This document shows positions 13,680 through 27,156 of a DNA stretch of 64,000 nucleotides, in pieces. The DNA is taken from NCBI GenBank assembly GCA_002914805.1, contig JXTB01000019.1, positions 50,625 through 114,624 on the forward strand, written 5' to 3'. The notes beneath the pieces are model-generated. The model was not told the origin of the DNA and did no database searches. It saw nothing but the letters and a program-made list of their open reading frames with translations. Each line of letters opens with the position of its first letter. Within the stretch, counting starts at the first letter, position 1. A program made the position numbers and the translations under genes. The DNA comes from Parasponia andersonii. Its lineage: Eukaryota > Streptophyta > Magnoliopsida > Rosales > Cannabaceae.

Positions 13680-14161
13680 TGTTGGAAATAAAATAAGTTT
13701 TATTAATCACTCAAATATTACTGTAAGAGAAAGGTTTCAATTTCATTCTTCATACTCACTCAGTCACTTGAAATTATGCATGTTTTCTTCCTCATTTTAC
13801 TCTTAGAAGCTTTGTTTCTTACTTGATACTTAGAACTCAAATAGAGAGAGAGAGATGTATTTATAGTTAGCACAAACCATTCTCAATCACACGAAGTGGT
13901 CTAATTAAAAAAATAGAAAAATTACAAATATCACACACTGACCTTAACACAAATCACATGATTCATAAGTAGTACTTTCAAGGACTTGGTTTGCTTTTCT
14001 AATTACATTTTTCTTTTATGGATTTTGATGAACTTGGGCCAATGGGTGCTTTAAATAGTTAACTCCATATTTATGGACTTGATCAAATTTTGGGCTGAAC
14101 TTCAATTGATAGTCTTAGACTTTGATTTGAAGTTGAGCCTATATTAAGTTTATTTTCAACA
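13680..14161 (-). repeat. 5' LTR of the copia element
   Basis: This is the counterpart of 6962-7414. The primer-binding site lies on its inner (left) side, which sets the element's direction. The duplication ATATC follows at 14162. Confidence 0.9.
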
Positions 14162-14166
14162 ATATC

Positions 14167-14927
14167 ATCCTTATGAACCAGTATCACGAGAAAAAGTCAA
14201 TACATTTTATATGGAGACAAGCCTTAATTTTATCGAATATATATGTAACCAGTGACGATCAAATTTAAAACAAGTTTGCATTCCAGTTTCATCGCCGAGA
14301 GAGAATTTCAGGTGTGTATGGGAAAAACAAAAAGATGAAAGAAAAGGGGTTAGTAATTAACTAAAGAAAGAGTGTGTGGGAAAAGAAAACACAAAATTAA
14401 ATTGAGGAGTAATGTAGGAATAATTAGAGATACCATGAAAGCTAATTTTTAAATTTAAATAGGTGGGTGGTTTAAGAAATAGTGTAGGAGGACTAGACGC
14501 AGGGGTGGAAATAAGTTTTATATGCGGAACTCCAGATTAGAGAAGTGTATATATAAATAAATATATATATATATATATCTAAGTTTATTTTTCGGTTGCG
14601 CTAAAATAATTATGAAAGTCCTTAGTAACTTTTTGAAATAACAAACAACGTATACACCCCTCACAAAAACTGCTTTATGCAAAATAGATTTTTCATGTTC
14701 TTTAACTTTTAATACGTAAATAACCACAAAAAATTGTAAAGGAATCATATTTCTTTTCTTATTTATTCTCATTTGATTTCAAAAGATTTATGATTACGAT
14801 TGTTTCAATTATAAATTAATTGGCTTTATGATTACAATCAAAGGGCATTCCAATTTTTTGAGGGAATTTTGCAAGAATGATAATTTGCTTCTGATACGTA
14901 CGTATTCCTCAATCTTTTGAAACAAAG
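14167..14927. other. Interval between two retroelements, no gene seen
   Basis: It is AT-rich, with a (TA)n tract near 14560 and only short open frames of biased composition. No element end or RNA gene is visible. Confidence 0.6.
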
Positions 14928-15392
14928 TGACATAGCAGCCCACGACCAAATATCAGCCTACATGTATGATCCAAAGCTAAGGCCCAAAATTCCAACACCA
15001 ATCTAATGAACATTCCATTAGTTGGTAGAATGTTTTTATGTGTTAGGTATTGTAGACTTATTTTTTTGAAATGTATTAGATTATTTAGCTTGTTTATTTG
15101 AAGTATGTTAGGTGAACAATTTGCTTATTTGAAGTATGTTAGGTGAACAATTTAAGTATGTTTGATTAGTAAGTACTAGGTGTATGGTTATAAGTTTCCT
15201 AAAATTATTTTTTTGGATGGTTTAGATTAATCCTAAACTTGTATAAATTGCATTTATTGGCAAGAGTTGTAATCATTCAATCTTTAATCAAATTTTAGTT
15301 TTCTCTTCTAAATTCTCTTTGAGAATTTTGCTTATTTCTTTTTTCGTTGTGAGAATGCAAGTTAGAGCGAAATCTAGCGACCCGCTGCGTCA
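14928..15392 (+). repeat. 5' LTR of the 14928-20660 gypsy element
   Basis: It aligns with 20197-20660 along its length. Its ends are approximate by a few bases, because the termini have drifted from the usual TG...CA. Confidence 0.85.
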
Positions 15393-18300
15393 ACTGGTAC
15401 TAGAGCCTACCTCTGTATCAGACAAAACTTTCCTGTTACCGTCACCCTACACTATTTCCATAAAAAAAAAAGTCTCCTTATTTCATCATCACCTTCGTTA
15501 TCTAATCCTTACCATCACCTTTTTACAATAATTATTTACCATACATACACATATAACCCTTCCATACACTATCTTTGTTTCCAAAAAAAAAAAAAAAGAA
15601 AAGGGCGTATATCAAGGTTTCCTCCTTGGAGAACTTGATTCATTCCTTTAAGGTAATACATATATTTTTGTAAGCTTTATTTTTTTTTATGGTTTAGATT
15701 TTTGAGAGTTCTATTTTTCTTTACTTTGAAGAGTTTGTAATATTTTTTTTCTTATAAAAGCAAAAAAAAAAAGTAATTCTATTTTTCTTTACTTTTAAAA
15801 GTTTGTACTAATTTCTTTCCTATAAAAGCAAAAAAAAAAAAAAAAAGGATGTCAGACGGAGAGTCTAGCCAATAAAATCCCGCTGTGGAAGAGTTCGCAA
15901 CAAAGGAGTCTGTGAGTGCACTTGATAGAAGATTACAAAATCTAGAGACAATGCTTATGAATTTGATTTAACACTTTCTTGGGGGACGAAATAACAATTA
16001 TGAGTAACGAAGAAGTGACGAAGTTGATCCTCTTAGAAATTTTAAGCGGCATCGAAATCAACTTTTCAAAGATGAAGATTCTAGTGAAGATGATGAAGGA
16101 CCAGCTATGCCTGAAAACAACCAAGGACCTCGGCAAAATGATTACTATATGAAGATCAAGATTCTGCAATTTAATAGTCTATTCGTGATTGAAGAATTCC
16201 TTGATTGGCTAGCTGAAGTAGAGAAGTTCTTTGAATATTAGGGTATGCAAGAACACATAAAGGTCAAATTGTGGCTTATCGACTCAAAGGAGGTGCATTA
16301 ACTTGGTGGGATCAATTACAAATGACACGTATTCGGCAAGGGAGAAACAAAGTTCACACTTGGCGGCGAATGAAACAATTAATGATCAAGCACTTCCTAT
16401 CTCCAGATTACGAACAAACACTTTTCAGTCGGTATCAATATTGCCGAAAAGCATATCGGACAGTACAAGAAAATGTAACCGAGTTTCATAAACTGGCTGC
16501 CCGAGTCGATATTCGCGAATTTGAAAGTCAAAAGACTTCAAGATTCATTGATAAACTTCGTACAAACATACAAAACGAGGTATTCAAACAATCTCATAGT
16601 ACTTTGTCTAACACAATTCAACTCGCTTTGAAAATTGAAACTCAACTCAACAAAAGGACAAATCGCAATCCAACAACTGCACAATCCTCTTCACCACCAC
16701 AAAGATCTGATTTGAGCAAAGTGAAGGCCATGGCAAGACCACACGATGAAGCAGTAAGACCAAATCCTTCTCACAACCAACCAACCGCTCGACCGCAAAG
16801 AGAAGTAGCCAACAACAACACTAACAACCCTTATGCAATCCCGAGAGGTAATAAATGTTATCGTTGTGGACAAAAAGGTCACTATTCAAATCAATGTCGT
16901 TAGAACAGACCTGTCAATCTAACCACACATGATGACGACGTCGAAAGAGACGAGACGTATTTCGAGAATGAGGAGTACATAGATGAAGTTGAACCTGAGG
17001 AAGTCATTTATGGAGATGAAGGTATTTCCTTGGTGATAAGACGATTGATGTATACACCAAAGAAGGAAAAGGATATGCAACGACACAACATCTTCAAGAC
17101 TCGCTGTACGGTTGAAAAACGAGTGTGTGATCTTATCATTGATAGTGGGAATAGCGAGAACATAGTATCAAAGACTATAGTAGACAAGTTACAATTGCCA
17201 ACCCAACTACATATTGTGCCATATCGCATTGGCTGGATTAAGGACCTCGGTGAAACAAAGGTGACATAACAATGTCGAGTTCCTTTCTCCATCGGTAAAT
17301 ACAAAGATAAGGTATTATGTGATATTATTGATATGGATGCTTGTTATATGTTGCTTGGTCTACCATGGTAATTCGATTTATATACTATGCACAATGGCAA
17401 AGCTAACACATACAGTTTCCAGAAGGATGATATGAAGATTACTCTGGCTCCTCTGAATCTACAAAATAACCAAACAGCCCCCACCAAGACCAGCCTTCTT
17501 TTTGTACCTAAAGAGACATATACTCCTACCAATATTCCTATATAAGTTCAAATATTATTGTCTGAATTTGAAGACATCATTCCTGAGGAGTTACCCGCTG
17601 GCTTACCACCCTTACGAAATATTCAACACCAGATTGATCTTGTTCCTGGAGCAAGTCTACTGAGTCTACCGCACTACCGCATGAGTCCTAAGGAGTATGA
17701 GATCCTACAAATACAAGTCCAAGATCTCCTCAAGAAAGGGATGATTAGAGAAAGTATGAGCTGTATGGCTATACCTGCACTGCTAACACCGAAGAAAGAC
17801 GGAAGCTGGAGGATATGCATTGATAGTCAAGCCATCAACAAGATTACGATACGATATCGATTGCCCATCCCACGATTGGATGACATGCCTAATAGATTGG
17901 GAGGATCAAAGCTCTTTTCCGAGATTGATTTGCGGAGCGGATACCATCAGATTTGTATTCATCTTAGAGATGAACAGAAGACTGCATTTAAAATACATGA
18001 AGGACTATACGAGTGGTTAGTTATGTCGTTCGGTCTATCCAATGCCCCGAGTACTTTCATGAGGTTAATGAATTAGGTATTCCAACCCTTCATTGGAAAA
18101 TTTGTCGTAGTTTATTTTGATGACATTTTAGTCTATATTCAGAATGAGAAAGAACATCTACAACCCTTGACCGAAATTTTTAATACACTTCGTAAGAATC
18201 AGTTGTATGTCAACCTGAAGAAATGTAGCTTTATGACTGACAACTTAGTTTTCTTGGGCTTTGTTGTAAGTTCTGATGGAATTAAAGTCGATCAAGATAA

Positions 18301-20196
18301 AGTAAAGGCTATCAAAGAATGGCCAATACCAAAAACCATTACAGAAGTTTGGAGTTTTCATGGTCTTACAATGTTCTATAGACGATTTGTGAGAAACTTC
18401 AGCACTATAGCCGCACCGCTCACCAATTGTTTAAAGCAAAAGGAATTCCTTTGGACAGAAGAATTCCTTTGGACAGAAGAAGCAGAATAGAGTTTTGTTA
18501 TCTTGAAGGAAAAACTCACAAATGTGCCCATCCTTACACTTCCTAACTTTGACAAAATTTTTGAAGTCGACTGTGACGTTTCTGGCGTAGGAGTTGGAGC
18601 TGTTCTATCCCAAGATATAAAGCCAATAGCTTTCTTTAGTAAAAAGTTCAGCGAAGCCAGAAAGAAGTGGTCAACATACGAACAAGAATTATATGCGATT
18701 GTTCGTACATTACAACAATAGGAGCCGTATCTAGTGCAGAAGGAATTCATCCTCAATATAGATCATCAAGCTTTTAAGTACCTCAACAATTCTTCCAAAC
18801 CAAATCAAATGCATGCTCGATGGATTTCCTACATCCAGAAGTTCACTTTCTCTCTCAAGCATAAGTCAGGATAATTAAACAAGGTTGCTGATGTATTGAG
18901 TCGCCGAGTTATGTTACTAACTATTGTTCAAAATAAAATAATCAGTTTTAATTATTTAAAAGACTTATACGCTGATGATAAAGATTTCAAGGAAGAATGG
19001 GAGAAATATATTAATGGAGTTGCAAATAAACATCAAATACATGATGGTTTTCTATTCTTTAAAAATCGTTTATGTATTCTACGATGATCTCTCAGAGAAC
19101 ACATCATTCAGAAACGACACGCAGGAGGGTTAGGAGGACATATAGGACGAGACAAAACTGTTTCATTAGTGGAAGCTCGATACTTTTGGCCATATCTTAA
19201 GCGTGATGTCGAGAAATTTATCAAGCGTTGTTATATATGCCAGACTACAAAGGGACGAGCTCAAAACACTAAGTTGTACATACCACTTCCTATTCTTGAT
19301 GCACCTTGGGAAGATTTGTCCATGGATTTCATCTTAGGACTACCGTGAACATAAACAGGTACGGATTCTATCTTTGTTGTGAAAGATCATTTTTCAAAAA
19401 TAGCTCATTTTATTCCCTACAAGAAAATTCAGATGCTACCCATATTGCTCAATTGTTCTTTTGAGAGATTGTTCGTGTGCATGAGTTACCAAGGACAATA
19501 GTCTCTGATCGCGATAGTAAATTCCTCAGTCATTTTTGGTGCACTTTGTGGAAGAGACTTGATACCACCTTACAATTTAATAGCACTTATCATCCCCAAA
19601 CAGATAGACAAACTGAAGTCTCTAATCACACACTGGGCTACATTTTACGGTGCTTGATTAAAGAAAACCCAAGATAATGGGAGAATGTTCTACCGCAAGC
19701 TAAGTTTGCTTATAACAATATACCAAATCGTTCTAGCGATAAATTTCCATTTGAAATTATTTATATTCGTCCTCCGTTGCATACTCTCGACTTGGTAGCT
19801 TTACCAAAACTTCTAGGGATGAGCATTATTACCGATCATTTGATTAATAAGGCGATCATTATCTATGAAGAAGTGAAAAGAAAGTTAGAAGAGTCCACTA
19901 TAAAATACAAGGCTAATGCTGACAAGCACAGAAGATTCAAGACTTTCAAAGAAGACGATTTTGTAATGGTTCATTTACGTAAAGAAAGACTTCCAACATA
20001 AGAATAATAAACTTAAGCAGAAGAAAATTGGCCCCTTTCGTATTATTCAAAAGATTAATGATAATGCATATGCCATTGATCTATCAGATAGCTACACAAT
20101 TTCTAAGACCTTCAATGTTCAAGACATGTACGAGCAGGACCGGAAGTCATACCTTGAGCAACTCAAGGAAGAGTTTTTTTTCAAGAGGGAGAGAAC

Positions 20197-20660
20197 TAAT
20201 GTAGCAGCCCATAATCAAATATCGGCCCACATCCATGACCCAAAGCTAAGGCCCAAAATTTCAAAACTCAATCTAATGAGCATTCCATTAGTTGGTAGAA
20301 TGCTTTTGTGTATTAGGTATTGTAGACTTATTTTTTTGAAGTGTGTTAGATTATTTAGCTCGTTTATTTAAAATGTGTTAGGTGAATAATTTATTTATTT
20401 GAAATATGTTAAATGAACAATTTAAGTATGTTTGGTTGGTAGGTGTTAGGTGTATGGTTGTAAGTTTCTTAAAATTATTCTGTTGGATAGTTTAGATTAA
20501 TCCTAAATTTGTATAAATTGTCTTCATTGGAAAGAGTTGTAATCATCCAATCTTCAATCAAATCTTAGTTTTCTCTTCTAAATTCTCATTGAAAATTTTG
20601 CTTATTTCTTTTCTTGTTATAAGAACGCAAGTTAGAACGAAATCTAAAACCCGCGTTACA
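20197..20660 (+). repeat. 3' LTR of the 14928-20660 gypsy element
   Basis: It follows the polypurine tract, shares the AGCAGCCCA start region and ends near CCGCGTTACA. By eye it differs from the 5' copy at roughly one site in ten. Confidence 0.85.
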
Positions 20661-20956
20661 AAGGCCCGACACATTGTGCGGTCTATTCATATGTGTTATG
20701 GTGTCTTGTACCGATTGAATTTCCAGGTACCAGAACTAGTCTAATTAATTAACGTTAACGATACCAACTTCTGCTAGCATTAAAAGTGTCCAAAAAGTTG
20801 AATAGTTTAAAATCACCAACCCTAATTATCTTCTTTTTAAAAAAAAAAAAAAACGAAATAACGTGCCCGGAAGTGAGGTGTTATTTTGTGATTTGGTACA
20901 GTATTGTACACAGTAAATGACACTAATATTAAATAAATACATAACAACTCGGTAGA

Positions 20957-21275
20957 CACTACAAAAATAGAATTGACTTTTATACAACTGCTCCAGTCCC
21001 TTTTAATCACAACAAAAATTTTCTTGTGACTAAAAAATAGTATTTAGTCACAAATTATTATTAATGCACTTTTAGTTATAATCTTTTATATATAATTATG
21101 ATATTATTTGTGATTAAAAGTACATTTAGTCATAATAAATTGTATATTTTGTGACTAAAATTTTTAGTCACGGATTTTTTAATCACAACCTAACGATGAT
21201 TATACTATTTTAGTAACCAATTTTTCATTTCAGTCACAAATTTTGTTGTCACTGAAAATGAAATTTTTTGTAGTG
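20957..21275. mobile_element. CACTA-type MITE, 319 bp
   Basis: It starts CACTACAAAAATAG and ends TTTTTTGTAGTG, which are terminal inverted repeats of about 11 bp with the CACTA signature. The flanks are the 3-bp duplication AGA (20954-20956 and 21276-21278), the size CACTA elements make. The interior repeats short motifs such as AGTCACAAAT and GTGACTAAAA in both orientations and has no coding capacity. It looks whole as a non-autonomous element. Confidence 0.85.
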
Positions 21276-21278
21276 AGA

Positions 21279-23300
21279 AAAAAATGGTTATTAAAGTTAG
21301 AAAAAATATACATGTCATTTGTTTGACTAAAGGAGATCGTAGGTTTTTTTTTTTGGTTGTAGATATAAACAATGGTGGAGCCAGAATCAAAACAGATAGG
21401 CATAACTTAAATCTCTTAAACAAAATTAAAATTCATAAAAAAGTTCATAATAGTACTTACAACTCTTGCACGTTTTCATACAAATATATAAATGATAGTC
21501 TCTTTAACATTTTTTGCTTGTTACATTATTAACTAGCTACTCAATATGTGATTCTAATATATAAAGAGAGAATTTATATAAAATACTTTACATAAATTTG
21601 AAGTTCTGATTTGAAAAGAATAGTTACTCGAACTAAAAATTGATACTCATTGTTGAAGAAATAATTTGTTTACTTTGATTTTTGTTTAAAAGGATAATTT
21701 CTTTTTTAAAATTTACCTTCTATTTTGCTCAAAGCTTTGCTTTTTTCTTTGTTTTTGTCTCATTTAACTCTTTAACTATATATGTTAATATTCTCTTTTG
21801 AAGTTTTAAAATTTCTTATTACGGTTTTTTCTCCCCACTTTCTATCACAAAGGACAAAAAACGTTAAAGACTAGGTTAATTTAGTCTAATTTTATTTATA
21901 CAATTGTAAGAAACTAATTAGTAGCGTTCTCAAAGAATAAAAGAATCCATTATTATGCCTTTGGTGTATTACGTTTGACTCCCGATTTTCGTTGTGGAGT
22001 GATCTACGTTCTAATGACGATGGGTTGTCCGTTTCTGTCGCCATATCGGCTGCCATTGGAGCATGCTCAATAAGGAGCCAAATCCATGGCAAAGAGTAGG
22101 TGCATCTCTATTCAAGAGTTCCTCGGAGAGTATAAAATCTTCTGTATATTCTGCCCACGAGAAGAAAGGAAAGCCACCTTAAAACATTATTTGGTCCTTG
22201 AGCAAAATGCACAGTTTTGACACTATAAAAATCAAAATCCCACAAACGACATCACATCTTGGCCACATGTTTGGACAACATAAGACATTGGCTATTTATT
22301 TTAGACATTTAAACGACAACAAAGACATCCAAATAGTACTAGAGAATCTCCCACTTCATATACAAGTAATCTTTTTTACAATTGTTATATATAAGTTAAT
22401 TTATGTGTTTATAAGTGAACGGTATATAGAGCGACATAGCCAAATCAATATGAATATATGTCGCTACTTCAAGTTTTTAAATAAATTTTATTATATGAAG
22501 TACTATTTCACCGACTGAGGCAACATTTGAATAAACAAGGAAACGAATTCACGAACATATGCAAACAACTATTTCACGTGAATATCGGAATTACAATGAC
22601 ATATAACATCCCTGTAATTTTTCGATTTTAATTCAAATTAACCTTTATTTTCTCGAGAAAATTCATGCGATACTCAGCTGGTTGATGCGCCGGTTATCTA
22701 CCACGCTTGCCTATTCTTGTGAACAGTACAGCTACTGCCAATTAGGGGACTAATTATTTTGCGAAAGATTTGGAAGCAGCTTTTTGTTATCTCTATTTAG
22801 TCTTAAAGAGTTTTTTTGTAAGAGACTGAGGATTGGTCAAGTGCCAACCTAGTTATGGAGGGGGGGGGGGGGTGGTTTTCAATGCCTGATCTATCTAATT
22901 TTGATTAGTTTTCCTTCTTGTTGAAAAGAATCGTTAGAGGACTAACTAATTTACTACAGTGTTTAATTATCAATTTAATATGCATAATTTGGTAGGTAGA
23001 AGCCCAAAGAGAGAGAGTACACGTTTAGAAAAGTATCATCAAAGCGACAGTTCTGAGTTTTATTTAGTCGATATTTTGATAATTTTTTTTTCAACGCTCT
23101 GTTGACACATCACTATAGATAAGATCACCTATCAATGTATACCAGCCTCTATAATGGCAACTATTTATTTATATACACTTATATACGGGCATATATGTCA
23201 GTTTGCGCATATATAGTTAAAATATTTTAAAATAGAGCTAAATGCGTCTCTCACAAATGTTAAGTGACAATTTTTCAACACCCTAATGTATAAGATTTTT
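21279..23300. other. Interval without a recognisable gene
   Basis: There are only short open frames here. The minus-strand frame at 21892-22092 (66 codons) has ordinary composition (HAPMAADMATETDNPSSLER), but I cannot assign it to a family. Its surroundings lack a promoter or splice pattern I could defend. A G-run lies at about 22859-22872. Confidence 0.5.
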
Positions 23301-23301
23301 T

Positions 23302-24110
23302 TTTTTGACGGAAAAATACATTTAATAATAAGAGAAGGGAAATACAATACTCATCAAATAGCATTCAGATACAAAACATTCGTAAGAAACAAATTAAAAT
23401 GGAGGAATTTTGCATCCTAAGATTGTCAAGAAATCTATCTAGAAAAAAAGAACTCATATAAATCAATGTTATTGTGTATTTCAATAGGACTCTCCACTTT
23501 TATTGGCTGGTTATGACCTTCACTCAATTATTAGTATCTCTCATTTCAAAACTAAAAGTTATTGGAGGATAAGTATCATTATGCCAACTATCAAGATCTG
23601 AGTCAGAAATAATATAGATCTAGAAAATAACCACATACTCATAAAAGGATCAAAACTATAAAATTTATTCTAAGCTATCATAAATCTAGATTTAGGTAGA
23701 CTAAATTGAAAAAAATAAAAAGGAACCCAAGACCACTATAGATCACAATCTGAGTAGACTAAAAACTATTATAGCTAGATATAAATCTAAGTAGGATTTT
23801 ACATTCCTGAATAGAAGGATTATTCAAAGATATAACAAAAAAATAGAAAATAAAACTCTCTACCAGAAAAAAAGATCCAAATGATCTCCCTCTCTGGCAT
23901 ATTAGAAGTAGAAGGAAAAGACTTTTGCTGATAAGAAAGACAAAAAAGGAAGAGTCCTTTGTAAATTTTTTAGTATCAAGAAAATGCCGACGCCGGCTCT
24001 AGAAGTAGTGGGATTGATAGTTTTAATCGGAGAGAACGGAGATCTGACTTGCCCAATAGGAATAGGGTGAAGAGGCAATACGGTCTAGTGAAGAATGTTT
24101 TGTTGGTGTT
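23302..24110 (-). mobile_element. Possible truncated non-LTR retroposon (LINE-type 3' end)
   Basis: On the minus strand the block ends with ATTAAATGTATTTTTCCGTC followed by a run of A at about 23300, a tail style common at the 3' ends of plant L1-like LINEs. No reverse transcriptase could be recognised upstream, and I could not establish matching target duplications. The family and the left-hand extent are uncertain. Confidence 0.3.
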
Positions 24111-24805
24111 TAAGATTTCTAGATTTATGCTATGCTTTGATCTCGTTCTCGTTAATGATAACTAATAGGAACTAGCCATAAATTACTATATAGTAGGTTG
24201 GGCTCTCGATTCTTTCCATCAATACAAAGAGTTCATGTTAGTTTTTTAAATCACTTGCTTTTATTGCTACTGTAAAACAAAAAGTGAAAATGCTTCTATT
24301 TTTTACAGGGAAAAAAAATTCTAATGTAGTCATTTTTCATACTCTTAATAATACTATTGTGTTTCTCGAATTGAACTAGTAATTTCTTTTGAGTTTTCAT
24401 TGAACAAGTATTTAAAGTCTTGGGGTTAAATTTATCAGTACTGCGCATGAGTGAATGTGATGATATTTGTATATACATGGCTGCAAGTGTTTGATCTAAT
24501 TTATTTTACAAGTAATAAGAAACATTTGGTTCAGTACCTTGGCTACTACTTTAATTTCTTAATAGATCATGCAATTCATTAATGAACAAGAAAGAATCAC
24601 ATCTTATTTTGTTTATTATTATTTGTTTTATTATTATCATTGTTACCTAACCATGGCCTTTTTATTTTTTATTTTTTTTGTCCTCATCCCACTCTTTATT
24701 TAGTTATGACTATTATGTTGTATAAGTTGTCTTTATAGTGAGTTTGTCATGGAATATGCCCTTAAAAAATTTAAGTATCTTCAAGCTTCTATAGGGCTGT
24801 CATAG
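24111..24805. other. AT-rich interval, no gene seen
   Basis: I found no domain, element end or RNA gene between the possible retroposon and the old solo LTR. Confidence 0.5.
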
Positions 24806-27156
24806 TGTAAAACTAGAATATAACTAGTGAATTTTATTGTTTACCGGATTTGCTTTGTAATATACCATATTGTAATATACCATATTTTTTAATGGTAGAA
24901 TGGTCATTTGACTATATTAAAAAAATCAGATTATATATATATATATATATGAGCATATTATCCTCTCTCTCATCTCCCTCGATGCTCTCTCGCTCTGCTC
25001 GACAGATCCAGCCGCCGAAGCAGCAGAGTTTTTCTAGTCGCCCCTCTTGTCACCATGACACCTGCTACCGAGCCAAGGCGATGCGCACCTCCCAGCCAAG
25101 CTCACTGCCGGAGCTCCGAGGCTGCCAGACTGCTGCATTGCCGGTGAAGAGCAAAAACTCAGCTGCGGCTTCCGTCGCTCACTGGCGACAATTTCGACAA
25201 CAAGAAGTCACGAAACCAGTGGCATTCGAACCTACTCGTCATGAGCTCTCTTCTGGTATATATTTTATGATCCCATTTTGCTCGGTTTGAAAGTTATCAT
25301 TTTTGTGTATTTTTGAGCTCGAATTTTATTTTTTTTAATTCAACTATTAGATTGTGTTTTGATATCATTTTTGGAATGTACTTAGAAAATGGGGAAGTTT
25401 GATATATATATTGACTATATTTAGTGACCGGTATAAAAAATGATATATAACGACTTAGATTCGGTTTAGTTTTGTATGATACTGGTCCGGTATCGGCCAA
25501 GACCCGAATTAGTCGAGTTATATGTCTAATTTAGCTATTTTAGACATTAGGAATTCAATACAAAGGTTTGTTCATTGATTTGAAGCTTCGTTAAGAAGTT
25601 GATATTTTTCAAGTGAGCAATCGGCGTGGAATTAGTTCCCGACCATCCGAATAATCGTCTAATTAGCACCTTTAGCATCTAATAGTGTAGTATCGCTATT
25701 CTGGTGAAGTAAGGATTCAGTTACCTCTATTTTACATCGTTTTCGACTAAAATTTAATTTCTGTAATACACGATGACAAATGTGATTTTGAACTATTTTG
25801 GGATATGTATTATAGAATTGAATTAGATCATATATATTAGATTGCTCTGGGACTTTTTCTGAGTGCATGTTATTTTGGATATGTTAAAATAGGGCCGTTA
25901 TGCTACCTATTTTTCTACAAAAATTTAATTAACTATTTTATTAAAAACTGAGTATTATTTGAACTTAAATTACTGCATGGCTACTTTTACACATCAGTTT
26001 AGAGTACACGCATCATAGGAACATATATGAGTCCTAGGTTGGTATCGCGAGGTTTTTACAATGTGGCGTTGTGGCCCCACCAATGGTGCAGAGTCCGTAA
26101 ACCTACACAGAGTATTTCTTCTGATTACTTCCCCATTTGGCAAGAAAAGGCAATACAATTGCTCCTTCAGGTTTGGTAGGCGACATACGAGTGTCCCCTC
26201 TGGTTATGAGCTAGGTGTTAGGCAGGTTGTATAGCATACGTAGTGGCAACATCCTGATTTCTATTGATGAGAGGTGGTGAACTCATAGGTATGGGTGGAT
26301 TTGTGTCATATGTTTATGGATCGATTGATTTTTAGATATCATATTTTTTGTATATCTATATATACATGTATGTACAGATGAACTATTAATTCTGGTTAAC
26401 ATATGTATATAACTATATATATATATTTATATACATATACATATAGATTTTTGATTTTGGATCATTATATATGTATATATTATATTCAAACTAACTATGC
26501 AGGGGCTTTTTATCACTAAAAAAAAGTTTTAAAATAAGATAATAGTTTTCCTACTGAGCTTTTAGCTCACCTCTCCTATTTTTCTGCCCTTTCAGGTGAT
26601 TATTCATTCAAGTTAATTGTCTCGATGGCCTAACGAGTTGCGTAGTTTATGTTGCGGTCTTATTCCTTTCCCTCTTCGGTTGGTCCTTATAACTTGTTCC
26701 ATTCTCTTCATTTCCAACTATTTAGCTAAGTTTATTGTTTATACTAAGTGAATATATGAGAACGTATTTTCTACTATTTGAGGATTTTGGGTATAAATAG
26801 GACACTATTGTTCCCAAGGAGCATATTTTTAAAGTTATAAGTACTTGGAATTTTGACAAGATTTGTAAATTAATTTTAGACATTCGGGTTAAAGAATTGA
26901 AAAATCTACTAAATCAACACTGTATTTCTCTTAAACCAAGATTTGTATAACTTAACTCTATTCTCCTGATATTAAATCGGTGTATCTATTTTTATAAATT
27001 AAACTAAATATAAACCTCTTTTATACAAAATCTCCAATGATGTGAGGACTAAAATGAAAATCCAAATACTTGATCTTTTCTGAATTTTGTAAAAAAATTT
27101 ATTTATATTAATTTACATTCAAAATTACCAAAAAGTCACGGATTTAGACTGTGACA
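24806..27156 (+). mobile_element. Old solo LTR, same family as the 27571-36475 gypsy element
   Basis: It runs from TGTAAAACTAG to GACTGTGACA. It shares a series of segments, in the same order, with the LTRs at 27571 and 34705: the CAGATTATATATATATA tract, TTCCCGACC, CTGAGTGCA, GGCCGTTATGCT, CCCCATTTGGCA, GAACTCATAGGTATGGGT. It is longer (2.35 kb against 1.77 kb) and heavily diverged, with extra AT-rich stretches. No internal region follows and no matching target duplication is visible at the proposed ends, so the boundaries are approximate. Confidence 0.72.

Larger units (their letters stand above)
6962..14161 (-). mobile_element. Ty1/copia LTR retrotransposon, broken, with a solo LTR nested in it
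   Basis: The two LTRs (6962-7414 and 13680-14161) are flanked by a perfect 5-bp duplication, ATATC (6957-6961 and 14162-14166). A primer-binding site resembling the initiator-Met type (plus-strand GCTCTAATACTAATTT) abuts the right LTR, so the element runs on the minus strand. Recognisable parts in element order are: gag (about 13600-12300), protease and GAG-pre-integrase (about 12110-11500; e.g. GRGKIFIRLKHRRHQLISKV, SLGQLLEK), integrase (on both sides of the nested LTR, about 11680-9100), and reverse transcriptase/RNase H (about 8960-7950; DVKSVFLNGVL, GIFISQENYMKEILKKF). The order integrase before reverse transcriptase is the copia hallmark. It is a fossil with many interruptions (well over ten), and the clearly diverged LTRs suggest an old insertion. 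Confidence 0.93.
14928..20660 (+). mobile_element. Ty3/gypsy LTR retrotransposon, broken
   Basis: A pair of ~460 bp LTRs encloses parts in gypsy order on the plus strand. Gag is at about 16140-16903 and ends in a CX2CX4HX4C zinc knuckle (CYRCGQKGHYSNQC). Protease follows at about 17090-17400 (LIIDSGNSENIVS). Reverse transcriptase is at about 17558-18490 ([19 protein letters not shown]). RNase H is at about 18500-18900. Integrase is at about 19090-19800, with an HHCC-type finger followed by the core (PRTIVSDRDSKF). A degenerate initiator-Met-like primer site (TGGTACTAGAGC) follows the left LTR and a purine tract (AAGAGGGAGAGAA) precedes the right one. CAAAG occurs at both outer edges and is a plausible target duplication. 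The element is a fossil with roughly ten interruptions. I see no chromodomain. Confidence 0.92.

Noticed and set aside
21892-22092. 66-codon minus-strand frame
   Set aside because: The composition is plausible, but there is no recognisable domain, promoter or neighbouring exon, so I do not call a gene.
24850-25290. 146-codon open frame with Ser/Pro-rich composition
   Set aside because: It lies within the old solo LTR at the place equivalent to the CT-rich LTR leader and has no domain.
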